From positions 186,001 to 250,000 of the forward strand of contig PBUB01000014.1 in NCBI GenBank assembly GCA_002729885.1: 64,000 bases of DNA, read 5' to 3'. Shown piece by piece: positions 1-8,717 of this stretch (position 1 is its first letter; every line of letters starts with the position of its first letter). Position numbers and translations under genes: made by a program. Under the pieces are notes generated by a model, which saw only the letters and a program-made list of their open reading frames with translations, did no database searches and was not told the origin of the DNA. Source of the DNA: Spirochaetaceae bacterium. Lineage in GTDB: Bacteria; Spirochaetota; Leptospiria; Leptospirales; Leptonemataceae.

Positions 1-1138
1 ATTCATCCGGCAGCTTTCCTGGATCCGGCTGATCTTCCAGTACGTAACTTACATATCGAACGGCACGATGATCCTCCCCTTCTGTGAGGCCAGCTTTCTG
101 AAATGAACCAAGTTGAAGATCAGATTTGCTCTGCCTGGGTGTAGTAGAATGACCATCTTCAGGTTCCTGATAATCATCCAGAAAGGGAAGCTCAGGCAGT
201 TGGGCATCCTGTATGGAAATCCCACCGGAAAAATATTGCACATCGCCGGAAGAACGCCGCAAAAATAGTGGAGAGACAAGAGGATTCTTCAGTCTTCCTT
301 CGTAGGCTGCCCTGGCCTCCTTCTCCCTTAGCTGATCGTACGCCCTGGTTCGCTCACCCAGTACGGAAAAGCTGATGGCCTGCATTACCAGCAACATGGT
401 TACCATACTGATTCCAATAATCTTCGCCAGAAATGTGGTACGATCTCTGGTATTGTTCATGTAAATAACAGTAACTGCGAAGAGCCCCAGAACTACAGTG
501 AGCGAAAAGGTAGTCTGAAAAACGTCTCGACCAATTGCTCCATCACGACTCATAGAGTTGGTCAGCCCCTGGGCGAATCCGCAGGAAAAAAGCACCAGAA
601 CCATGCCAAGAAGGGCCCATCGCTCCCGTCCCCGGGTTACGACAAGTTTGGCGGCGCCAATGGCAAGCTGAAGTACCGAGTTAAACAGGATGACCACGGC
701 CACTACGGCAGTTCCGCTCTTGATAATAAAGTCCCAGTAGTGACCGTCGAAATGATAGATTACAGGAGCGTTGACGGATGAATAGAAAAAGAATCCTGCT
801 GCCCCCACAATGAGAATCAACTGAAGAATAAGCAGGCCCATGGTAAAGCGCGGCCAGCGATTGGTCGGATACCTGAGATATAGATGCGAAGGGAAGACCG
901 ACATTGCAAGGCCAAATGGAACAGTAATCCATCGATGATAAGCGGCCAGAGGATCCAGAAACGACGATGAGATGAAGTAGGCCACATTCATCATTCCGGC
1001 GCAGATTAAGAGGCCGGCCATGTAACGGGTGGTGGTGGATGCTCCCCTCAGGAAAAGAAAATACAACCCCATAGTGAGGCCCATTGCCAGGCCTATAATG
1101 GAACTAACAGAATAATAGGTGAGAAAGAAAGAGTCCAT
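1..1138 (-). CDS. Truncated multi-pass membrane sensor (N-terminal part)
   Basis: Reading leftwards from the ATG at 1138 the frame stays open to the window edge, giving about 379 residues; the C-terminus and any output domain lie outside. The visible part opens with a block of hydrophobic helices (roughly residues 1-260), then NNTRDRTTF, another membrane helix and a charged stretch (QLREKEARAAYEG) that looks extracytoplasmic. The same layout, including RDRSTIQ before the last helix pair, occurs in the N-terminal half of the sigma-54-type activator at 52749-55151, so the two sensors are probably related. Likely role: membrane signal perception. The output (cyclase, phosphatase, activator) cannot be told from here. 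Confidence 0.75.
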   Translation of the reverse strand, partial: MDSFFLTYYSVSSIIGLAMGLTMGLYFLFLRGASTTTRYMAGLLICAGMMNVAYFISSSFLDPLAAYHRWITVPFGLAMSVFPSHLYLRYPTNRWPRFTMGLLILQLILIVGAAGFFFYSSVNAPVIYHFDGHYWDFIIKSGTAVVAVVILFNSVLQLAIGAAKLVVTRGRERWALLGMVLVLFSCGFAQGLTNSMSRDGAIGRDVFQTTFSLTVVLGLFAVTVIYMNNTRDRTTFLAKIIGISMVTMLLVMQAISFSVLGERTRAYDQLREKEARAAYEGRLKNPLVSPLFLRRSSGDVQYFSGGISIQDAQLPELPFLDDYQEPEDGHSTTPRQSKSDLQLGSFQKAGLTEGEDHRAVRYVSYVLEDQPDPGKLPDE

Positions 1139-1451
1139 TGTCCTGAATCATGAGGACTCCCGGGCTCAGGTCAAGCGGGCTTTTCAATATGAGCATCAAT
1201 CTGTGATAGTTCAGAATCTTCTGAACCAGGAATCACAAATAGATACTACTGAAAGCTTAGTTCCAATGCTATAGTTGTAACGATGACTCGGCCAGCATCG
1301 GAAAGGAAATCAAGGGCACAGCAATGCCCTGAAATCGAAACCGGGCGCAGTTTGCTTGCATTCTGCACTAACGCCAGGTGATTCCTGCTCCGCCCTGCCG
1401 ACAAACAGGCAATGGGATCAGAACAGGAATCGCGCTATTACTCGGTATATG
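1139..1451. other. Intergenic, 313 bases, no gene seen
   Basis: Lies between the start of the leftmost sensor and the stop of the hydrolase at 1452. I see no convincing ORF, strong hairpin with a U-tract, or repeat. It must hold the promoter of the minus-strand sensor gene, but I cannot place -35/-10 boxes with confidence. Confidence 0.5.
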
Positions 1452-3140
1452 TTAGCGAATCACTGGTATCGTTAGTTCCGATTGCGCGGAAGAAGGAAGA
1501 TCCAGACTGACGCGAAATGAAGCCCTGTCCGGCGAAGCATACTGCGCATCGAACGTATCCACTACCAGAGCCAGCCGGCTTCCCGGCGAAAGGTTGTAAG
1601 ATACCGCGTTAAGATCTACCAGAACTTCCGTGGCCGCTCCCGGGGTCAGTCCATGCAATGTGACTACTCCATGAGTGATCAGAGTTCCCCAGTCCAGAAG
1701 ATCCCGTTCGTAAAGATATACTACAAATTGCGCCGAGGTTTTATCGCTTCGCACCCTGAGTTTGGCTTCCGGCACTCCTCGGATCTTGAGACCGGACCAG
1801 TAGGTCCCACTCCTGAAGACCTCTCCATGAAGATCGGAAACAGATGGCAGATAGAGTTTTACCGGTGCGCTAACATGGCTTTCCAGGATGGGTGAAAGCA
1901 GTGGAATGCCTGTAGAAGCCCAGGTGTCCATGCCGTTGTAGAATCTCTCTTCGCCGCTACTTCGATTCGGGTCATCGTCCAGCGAAGGAGCACGAAACCA
2001 GCCAGACGGACGCAGATACAAAGTCTCCGTTTCCAGATCTTCGGGTGGCCAGCTGGAGTATTCGTCCCGGTCCTTCGAAAATTTTCGTTGAATTGTAACC
2101 GGATTCTTATCCATGATTCCATTGTCCTCACCTTTGAGCCAGTAATCGAACCAAGCATAGGCATTATCCCAGACAAAGTTAGAGATTCCAAGGAGCCCGG
2201 CAATCTCTGCCGTAGCATGAATGCCCTGATTGATGTCCAGTCTTCTGGGCCCTTCCAAATTCTGATAGAACTCCAGAATTCCATTGGGAGCGAACAGATT
2301 ATCCTGCATGTTGTTGCTGATGTACAGAGGCTTTCGATTTTCATTGATTGCATCGATGTAGGTTTTTGCAGATCGCTCCGCGGCCCATTGTCTTACATAA
2401 TCCACTTCTCGATGATCCAGAAGCCGATTAAAGTTTTCACGAATTACAGGATCCATTCGCCCGGTGAGTCCGCCGGAAAGGAGCAAGAGTTCTCCCCATA
2501 CCATTCTGGGGCTTTCATTTCCGTAAAGAGAACGCTCAAGATCGGTCCAGCCACTCATGGCCACCGCAGTCTTCACACGATTCTCTCGCGCCAGACCCAG
2601 CATGCTTATTCCCGCTCCATAGGAGATTCCTGCCATACCAATATTGTTCACATCTACGGGGGTATGCTCCTCCAGCCAGTCCAGTGCTGCACTGAGATCC
2701 TGCATGTCTGCCGGGCCCGCAACGTTAATGAGGCCTTCGGATTTTCCGAATCCCCGGGTGCTGTAGCTGAGAACTATGTAACCTTTCTTCGCGAGGATGG
2801 CTGCAGGTACAATGTATTCGAATTCGTTTAGAGCCCAGCTATTTACGAATACGATGGCCGGGTATTTCTGTCCGCTCTGCATTCCCGCTGGCAGAAATAC
2901 GTTAGCAGATATGCGAGTCCCATCTGCGCTTTCAATCCACAGATCTTTCTCAAATTCGAAGCTACCATCATTTTGCTCATCGAAAGCCAGCTGAATTGTT
3001 TCTCGATTCACTCGAGGTTCTGGCGATGGCTGAGTAAGCAACATCGCCGCAGCAACGTCATCGGGACTCTGCTCCGGCGCACAATAATTCAGGGATAACA
3101 ATCCCAGGACCAGGGCCAATGCCCGGGTTTTCCGTTTCAT
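1452..3140 (-). CDS. CocE/NonD-type serine hydrolase lipoprotein (X-Pro dipeptidyl-peptidase fold)
   Basis: 562 residues from the ATG at 3140, preceded by an AGGAG ribosome site; a GTG two codons upstream is less likely. The N-terminus is a short signal peptide ending LLSLNYC, a relaxed lipobox, so probably an envelope lipoprotein. The alpha/beta-hydrolase core (about 70-340) carries the nucleophile in GISYGAG (Ser near 173), a candidate Asp in NNMQDNLF and His in GIHATAEI. The C-terminal 200 residues fit the PepX_C jelly-roll domain, with endings such as PGSRLALVVDT. Known family members hydrolyse esters or N-terminal peptides. The substrate is unknown here and no neighbour points to one. 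Confidence 0.85.
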   Translation of the reverse strand: MKRKTRALALVLGLLSLNYCAPEQSPDDVAAAMLLTQPSPEPRVNRETIQLAFDEQNDGSFEFEKDLWIESADGTRISANVFLPAGMQSGQKYPAIVFVNSWALNEFEYIVPAAILAKKGYIVLSYSTRGFGKSEGLINVAGPADMQDLSAALDWLEEHTPVDVNNIGMAGISYGAGISMLGLARENRVKTAVAMSGWTDLERSLYGNESPRMVWGELLLLSGGLTGRMDPVIRENFNRLLDHREVDYVRQWAAERSAKTYIDAINENRKPLYISNNMQDNLFAPNGILEFYQNLEGPRRLDINQGIHATAEIAGLLGISNFVWDNAYAWFDYWLKGEDNGIMDKNPVTIQRKFSKDRDEYSSWPPEDLETETLYLRPSGWFRAPSLDDDPNRSSGEERFYNGMDTWASTGIPLLSPILESHVSAPVKLYLPSVSDLHGEVFRSGTYWSGLKIRGVPEAKLRVRSDKTSAQFVVYLYERDLLDWGTLITHGVVTLHGLTPGAATEVLVDLNAVSYNLSPGSRLALVVDTFDAQYASPDRASFRVSLDLPSSAQSELTIPVIR

Positions 3141-3352
3141 AAACACTCTCCTGCAGTAGGCCTGTGACTAAAAGCCCGCCGGCCCATTTTTCTTTTTTTA
3201 CCGGCCTATATGGGCCAATGCAGAGAGATTATGCCAGATTCATTAGAATTGCGACCGGGATCATAATTCCGTAGTCTGAAATCAGAATCCTGGACGTTTT
3301 TTAGACAGAGTGGCCGGGTGAAGGAAATCCGAGCCGCATAAAGGAAGCAATT

Positions 3353-4444
3353 TCAGCTATCCAGATCGGGTTTCAGGCTCTTCAAGTAATCCCGGGGCGA
3401 AAGGCCGGTTTCGGTCTTGAATGCCAGGTTAAAGTTAGCTTTGCTGCTGAATCCGCATTGGTAGGCAATGGATAGAATGCTTGCTTCCGAATCGCTGGCC
3501 AGCAGACGCCGGGCCTCCTGCACCCGGTGCGAATTGACATATCGAGCGAAATTGGTGCCCATAACTCGATTCAGAAATTCCGAAAGCTGATAGTGCTTGA
3601 TGCCGGCATAATCAGCAAGCTCCGCCACAGAAAGGGTTTCATCAAGAAAGACCTTCTCTTCCATTAACTTTTCCAGGCGTAACTTTAATTGATCCAGGTC
3701 TACACCTTCCAGGCGGCTGCTTCGAGCATGCTGAATGGCTTTTTCGTACTTTTCTCCCAGATGCGGATGACGAGCCGAGAAAACCCAGATCCACATAGTA
3801 TAAACGGCCAGAGCTGTTGCTCCTCCATAAATGCCATCCATATATCTAAACAGATAGGCCATCAGGAAAAATACGGTGCCAAGAAATCCGCCCACTACGA
3901 TTCCAATCAATACCCTCAATGCGCCCTGCTCTTTTAATTTCTGGAAATCCAGGTTATGGCCGATGAAGTGCCAGATCATTCCATACATTACAAGTCCGTA
4001 CATTAACCCGGCAATCATGAGCGAATCCAGCCAGTGTAGCTGTCCGGTCTGAAAGTATCTTACTGGAAGATGGGCGAATTGATCCGGTAGAAACAATGCA
4101 ATCGCAGCATAGGCAACAATCAATGCAATGCCAGGGCCATAGGGAAGCCACTGGCTTAATGTAAATTCCCGCTCAGGCTCTATGTAGCAAACCGCCAGCC
4201 AGTACATGCTGGGAGCCAGAAACCAGCTGGCCGGAACATACAGATGGTTTAACCATGGGTAGAAAGAGTACAGACCCTGATGGTTTAAATATATAAAGAG
4301 AAATATGACAGCACCTGCAAATCGCAGGATGGCGATCCAGAGCACAACAGGCGTAAATGCCCTCTCCACCAGACCCCGCAGCGTAGCCAGTAATGTAAAA
4401 ATGGCGGCAAAGGAAATGGTAAGACCCATGAAATGCGAAAGCAT
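3353..4444 (-). CDS. Membrane-anchored AraC-family regulator
   Basis: 363 residues. Residues 1-225 form about seven hydrophobic helices. The C-terminal 100 residues are an AraC/XylS double HTH: LSVAELADYAGIKHYQLSEFL for the first and ILSIAYQCGFSSKANFNLAF for the second, ending GLSPRDYLKS. An integral-membrane AraC protein would bind DNA from the membrane in response to a membrane or periplasmic signal (inference). The gene starts 11 bases after the stop of the cyclase at 4456-6495 on the same strand with a GGAG site, so the two are probably co-transcribed. Close paralogues in architecture lie at 39656-40771 and 45613-47337. Confidence 0.85.
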   Translation of the reverse strand: MLSHFMGLTISFAAIFTLLATLRGLVERAFTPVVLWIAILRFAGAVIFLFIYLNHQGLYSFYPWLNHLYVPASWFLAPSMYWLAVCYIEPEREFTLSQWLPYGPGIALIVAYAAIALFLPDQFAHLPVRYFQTGQLHWLDSLMIAGLMYGLVMYGMIWHFIGHNLDFQKLKEQGALRVLIGIVVGGFLGTVFFLMAYLFRYMDGIYGGATALAVYTMWIWVFSARHPHLGEKYEKAIQHARSSRLEGVDLDQLKLRLEKLMEEKVFLDETLSVAELADYAGIKHYQLSEFLNRVMGTNFARYVNSHRVQEARRLLASDSEASILSIAYQCGFSSKANFNLAFKTETGLSPRDYLKSLKPDLDS

Positions 4445-4455
4445 AGATTTCTCCG

Positions 4456-6495
4456 CTAGCCTGCCAGTTCTGCCACTCCCGCTCTTTGCATCCTTTCGAG
4501 ATAGAAATGCGCGGCCGAATCCATGGGATTTGCCTGAAGCACCTCTTCGAATGCTCGGGCAGCTTCCGGATACTGACCGCTGAGAGCCATGTTCACCGCT
4601 TCTTCGAATCTGGATCGAGTCGAAAGATATAGAGCCCGAACATCCTCGGAGTAACCGGACAGAACATGAAAAACCTGCAGAGCGGTGGAACGCCCTTTAA
4701 CTTTCACCCGACCGAGTAAGCGAATCTCAAAATCATCCGGATCCTGAAGCGCTGCAAGAGCCGCATCGCTTATTACGATCATCACTCCATATTTTCTGGT
4801 CAGTCTTTCGATTCTGGAGGCAGTATTCACTGTATCCGAAATCACTGTTCCTTCCATGCGATTCTCATGCCCGATGATCCCCAGCATGATATCCCCGGTA
4901 TGAACCCCCACTCCAATGGAGATGGGCTGATAGCCTTTCAATGCACGATGCCGATTATAGACTCTAATTTCTCGTTGCATTTCAATGGCGGCTCGCAATC
5001 CGTCATCCGGCTTGCCCGGAAACAGGGCCATCACGGCATCTCCAATGTATTTATCTACGAATCCACCTTGATTGTTTACCAGAGGAGTCATCCTGCGAAG
5101 ATACGAATTCAGAAAATTGAAATTCTCTTCGGGGCTCATCTTTTCAGAAAGAGTCGTAAATGAGCGGATATCAGTAAACATTACTGTCATGGACTCCTGA
5201 ACCTGATCCCCCAGATTTACCTGAGTTATATCGGATCGGCCAAGCATTCGCAGTAATTCGCTGGGAACGAACCGAGCCAGAGATGCATTCGTATTTTTCA
5301 GGTTCTCGGAGAGCTTTCGCACGGCTTCGTAGGCCATGGCAAACATTCGAGCCAGCAGGTAAGATTGCGCCAGAATGAAGATCAAAAGCCCGTAATGGAA
5401 TAAAGGTCCCACAGGGCTCTGTCCGCGATAGAATAGAACATCGTTTACCGCCATCAGGCAGGCTACGACTCCGCCTGCCAGAGAAGGAATGGCCCCGCTC
5501 TTTTTTGAGATTACAGATACGATCCAGATATAGATCGAACAGATAACCGAAATCAGAATCAATATATGAAATACCCAGAGATAATCGGCGTAGATCAAAA
5601 CCGGGGTCACCAAGATGAAGAGAGAGGCAAGACCGCCAAGACCCAGGTTGATCCTGGCCAACCATTGGCTACCTTTCACAGGAAACGTTGCCGAGAGAAA
5701 TGCAACGAACAGTGGTCCTGCCAGAATGAAAGAGATATATTCAATAGATGTCTGTAGGCCATAGCCCAGCGGCCAGATGGTTCGGACCATTACTTCATCG
5801 GTAAACAGCATTCGAATGCTCCAGGAAAGACAGACCAATCCAAAAAGCAGAGATGCGCGGTCACTTCTACGGTTGAGAAATAATCCAAAGTGATAGAATG
5901 CCATTCCCAGAATGACCCCGAGAGACAGAACATTTCTTAGAATGGATCTTTCTCTAAAGTTTAGAACCATGGATGCAGGCCCAAGCAGGGGGGCCTTTCG
6001 CAGACCACCTCTGGGATGACTGAAGTTGGAAAACCTGACCTCAATGGTAAGCGTTTCCCCTGACCAGAACTGATATATGGCAGGAATAGAGTCTGGAATT
6101 TCAGCACCGGATTCTGTGGCTTCCTGGCCTTTCCCTCCCAGGTCTACTCCATCTACATAGAGTGAATAAGCCGTGCCCACATCATAGAGCTGCAATGCCA
6201 GGGATCGATTCTTCCAATCATCCGGCAGTTCAAGATGCATAACATAGGTACCGTATCGAGGCGGATTTACCTCCGTTAGAAGCAAAGGCGCATTCTCTCT
6301 GGGATCTCCGGTACACTCTACCTTTGCACAGAGCTGATTTTCATAGAGTGCCCAGGGCCCGGTAAGTTGCATTAGCTGTGCTGTTCCGGGAAGCCCGCTC
6401 TGATTGGCAATGTCTCCGGGCCGGGAACATGAAATGAACAATCCAGCAATTAGCGCAGAAAGTATATAGAAAGACCTGAGTCTGGATTTCCACAT
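4456..6495 (-). CDS. 7TM sensor with class III adenylate/guanylate cyclase domain
   Basis: 679 residues. An N-terminal lipobox-like signal (LFISCSRPG) is followed by a periplasmic beta-rich DISM-type sensor domain (about 45-190), seven hydrophobic helices (about 195-400), a short linker and the cyclase domain (about 425-610). The cyclase shows the first metal Asp in MFTDIRSFT, the second in YIGDAVMALF, and the conserved GTVISDTVNTASRIE segment. A TPR-like tail (AARAFEEVLQANPMDSAAHFYLERM) ends the protein. Expected reaction: ATP to cAMP (or GTP to cGMP) at the inner face of the membrane in response to an envelope ligand. It heads an operon with the membrane AraC gene. Confidence 0.88.
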   Translation of the reverse strand: MWKSRLRSFYILSALIAGLFISCSRPGDIANQSGLPGTAQLMQLTGPWALYENQLCAKVECTGDPRENAPLLLTEVNPPRYGTYVMHLELPDDWKNRSLALQLYDVGTAYSLYVDGVDLGGKGQEATESGAEIPDSIPAIYQFWSGETLTIEVRFSNFSHPRGGLRKAPLLGPASMVLNFRERSILRNVLSLGVILGMAFYHFGLFLNRRSDRASLLFGLVCLSWSIRMLFTDEVMVRTIWPLGYGLQTSIEYISFILAGPLFVAFLSATFPVKGSQWLARINLGLGGLASLFILVTPVLIYADYLWVFHILILISVICSIYIWIVSVISKKSGAIPSLAGGVVACLMAVNDVLFYRGQSPVGPLFHYGLLIFILAQSYLLARMFAMAYEAVRKLSENLKNTNASLARFVPSELLRMLGRSDITQVNLGDQVQESMTVMFTDIRSFTTLSEKMSPEENFNFLNSYLRRMTPLVNNQGGFVDKYIGDAVMALFPGKPDDGLRAAIEMQREIRVYNRHRALKGYQPISIGVGVHTGDIMLGIIGHENRMEGTVISDTVNTASRIERLTRKYGVMIVISDAALAALQDPDDFEIRLLGRVKVKGRSTALQVFHVLSGYSEDVRALYLSTRSRFEEAVNMALSGQYPEAARAFEEVLQANPMDSAAHFYLERMQRAGVAELAG

Positions 6496-6950
6496 GAGTT
6501 TCGTAGAGGAACCTGCAGGAGGAAAACCGCAACCAGAAATTGCTCCCCCACCAAAAAGAGAAGACTAAATCCAATCCGATGATCCTGCCATGTAGGGAAC
6601 CCTGCCCTCGAAACCCCATCCCGGTACCCCGGTGAGCTATTTTCCAAAGCTACCGAGAAAAGCTCGAACTCCAGCAGTCCTTTCCTTCATCCAATTCATG
6701 CAGATCAGAAATTAGTAGCCCGAAGCGGTGTCTCCTGGAGTGACCTGCACAGATACCGCAGGAAGCCATGTTTTATCGCGACAGGTCAGCTCTTCTGTTC
6801 CGAAATGATCTTCATTCGTTTCAGCTTTTGGAAGTCAGCAAAAGAAGTTGGCAAAAAATTGTCGCAAACAGAAGAGAAAGGGAAGAGACTGTTGGAAACC
6901 GTAAGATCTTTGATCCGCGTCGCTTCCCCGGGAGATAACGAAGCTTAGCA
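6496..6950. other. Intergenic region between divergent genes, 455 bases
   Basis: Separates the minus-strand cyclase operon from the plus-strand desaturase gene, so it must contain promoters in both directions. I see no protein-like ORF with a ribosome site and no strong terminator or repeat. A GGGAG about 16 bases before the ATG at 6951 is too far away to be a good ribosome site. Confidence 0.5.
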
Positions 6951-7961
6951 ATGCACACAGGCAACAGCCAAAAACTGGAACATCTGGTAGACGATCTGGA
7001 ATCCTGTCTGGAGAACGCACCGGCATCGGCCTTGAACTGGAAACGGGCGGACGTGCCCGCAGCGCTTCTGCGAAAATCTACATTAAACGAGCTTCTTCGC
7101 ATTGCGATCACTGACTGGCTCTGGATTGCAACTTTTCTTATTCTGATGTGGAATGTGCCACAGAACTGGATGCCTGTATTTATGATACTGGTTGCAGGTC
7201 GCATTCATGGCCTGGGTGTTGTTCTGCACGATGCCACTCATTTGCCGCTTCGGGGAAAGAATGGCCGGGTGAGGCTACTGGAGCTTCTCAGTGGTTTTCC
7301 GGTGGGCAGCACTTTGAATGCCATGCGATATCATCATATTCGCCATCATCGAGATTCTGGCATGATGAGCGATCCATACTTCATTGCCGGCCTTCGCGGC
7401 AGACCCTGGATGTATGCTCTGGTCTGGCTTCGCCATATCATGCTGGCTCCCTTCTGGATTTTCCGATCCTTTTATGGAATCCTTGCAAGTGTCGCTTCAC
7501 CGTTGAGGAATTCTTATGCGAAATTGTTTCTCATGGATGGCACAGAAAATCCAGGTGAGTCCAGAGAAGTAAGGGAATGCGCCAGAGAAGAAAAGTATCA
7601 GGCCGCCTTTTTCTCCATTGTATTTTTCCTTACCTGGATGTGGCCCACCGAGCTTCTTCTTTCTTACTGGATTCCGCTTACCGTAGCCGGACTCTTTGCC
7701 GGGTACCGCCTCCTGGCAGAACATAACTATCTCAGAAGGAACGACCGAAGTGTATCAAGCATAGTGAGCACCACCAGAGACCATAGCCTGGGCCCCGTGT
7801 CGAAGCTGTTTCTGGCACCCCACAATGTGGGCTATCATCTAATCCATCACATCCATCCTCAGGTAGGAATCCTGCACCTTCCGGCTCTGCGCAAATGGTA
7901 CCGCGAACGATATCCAGACGAATATCCTGAGCCCCTGGGCGGCAGTCTGGGCACCATCTAG
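6951..7961 (+). CDS. Fatty acid desaturase-type membrane di-iron enzyme
   Basis: 336 residues with all three histidine clusters of the membrane desaturase/hydroxylase superfamily: HDATH (93-97), HHIRHH (128-133) and HNVGYHLIHH (291-300), plus EHN near 258. Hydrophobic helices flank the clusters (about 55-90 and 155-250). Members use O2 and an electron donor to introduce double bonds, hydroxyls or ketones into acyl chains or carotenoid-like lipids; the fold alone does not say which. It opens the 6.9-17.1 kb lipid cluster and lies 24 bases upstream of the GNAT-like gene, probably in one operon with it and the GH3 gene. The ribosome site is weak. Confidence 0.88.
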   Translation: MHTGNSQKLEHLVDDLESCLENAPASALNWKRADVPAALLRKSTLNELLRIAITDWLWIATFLILMWNVPQNWMPVFMILVAGRIHGLGVVLHDATHLPLRGKNGRVRLLELLSGFPVGSTLNAMRYHHIRHHRDSGMMSDPYFIAGLRGRPWMYALVWLRHIMLAPFWIFRSFYGILASVASPLRNSYAKLFLMDGTENPGESREVRECAREEKYQAAFFSIVFFLTWMWPTELLLSYWIPLTVAGLFAGYRLLAEHNYLRRNDRSVSSIVSTTRDHSLGPVSKLFLAPHNVGYHLIHHIHPQVGILHLPALRKWYRERYPDEYPEPLGGSLGTI

Positions 7962-7985
7962 CCTTGCCTGAAATTTCTGCATCGT

Positions 7986-8717
7986 ATGAATCTAAGCTAC
8001 AATTTTCTGACCAGGGACTCTCTGAAGAATTCGGATATAGACGAAATGTTCGATTTGATGAAACATTCCTATGAGAATGTAGAATACAGCGATTTTCTCA
8101 AAGACCTGGGAAAGAAGCAGTATGTGGGTCTACTGACTACAGACGATCGCAGAATTGCCGGGTTCACTACCTTTGTGGTCCGGGAATTCAACGGTTCGGA
8201 GCATTTCGATGTACTTTTCTCTGGAGATACCATTATTGGAAACTCCTTTCGGGGAACCCAGGAATTGATCCGCGGCGTTGGCCGGAGTTTTGGTAGCTTC
8301 CTGGCGAAAAGCGAATCGAACAATAAAGAGCTATTCTGGCTTCTCACCACCAAGGGTCATCGAACCTATATGTATCTTCCTCTTTTCTTTCGCACGTACT
8401 ATCCAGATCAGACAGAAGAATACGCATCGTATTACCGTGAGCGATTGAATGCTGTTTGCAGTCAGCTCTTTCCGGATTCCTGGGCTCCTGATCAGGGGTT
8501 GTTGATTCATGATGCAGCGGCCTCCAAACTCAATTCGCAAGAAGCCCTGGCCACACACCAGAGAAACAGAAATCCTCACGTAGAATATTTCCTCCGTCGC
8601 AATCCCGATTTTCAGGCTGGCACAGAACTGGCATGCATCGCACAGATTTCAGTGGATAATATCATTTCCTTTGGAAAAAAATATGTTCTGGATGGGCTGG
8701 AGAATCCTCTGTGCTAG
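7986..8717 (+). CDS. GNAT-like acyltransferase, uncertain
   Basis: 243 residues, no signal peptide or membrane helix. The pattern is reminiscent of a GNAT fold: an N-terminal helix (DIDEMFDLMKHSYENVEYSDF), a strand leading to RIAGFTTFVV, and ELIRGVGRSFGSFLAK as a possible CoA-binding helix. LLTTKGHRTYMYLPLFFRTYYP would be the later strand-helix element. I recognise no specific subfamily. It sits tightly between the desaturase (24-base gap) and the GH3-type ligase (7-base overlap), so it probably acts in the same pathway, for example acyl transfer to an amine. That role is inference only. Confidence 0.6.
   Translation: MNLSYNFLTRDSLKNSDIDEMFDLMKHSYENVEYSDFLKDLGKKQYVGLLTTDDRRIAGFTTFVVREFNGSEHFDVLFSGDTIIGNSFRGTQELIRGVGRSFGSFLAKSESNNKELFWLLTTKGHRTYMYLPLFFRTYYPDQTEEYASYYRERLNAVCSQLFPDSWAPDQGLLIHDAAASKLNSQEALATHQRNRNPHVEYFLRRNPDFQAGTELACIAQISVDNIISFGKKYVLDGLENPLC

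Noticed and set aside
2088..2831. A 247-residue plus-strand frame inside the CocE-type hydrolase gene
   Set aside because: It is antisense to a clearly real gene with catalytic motifs; no domain recognised.
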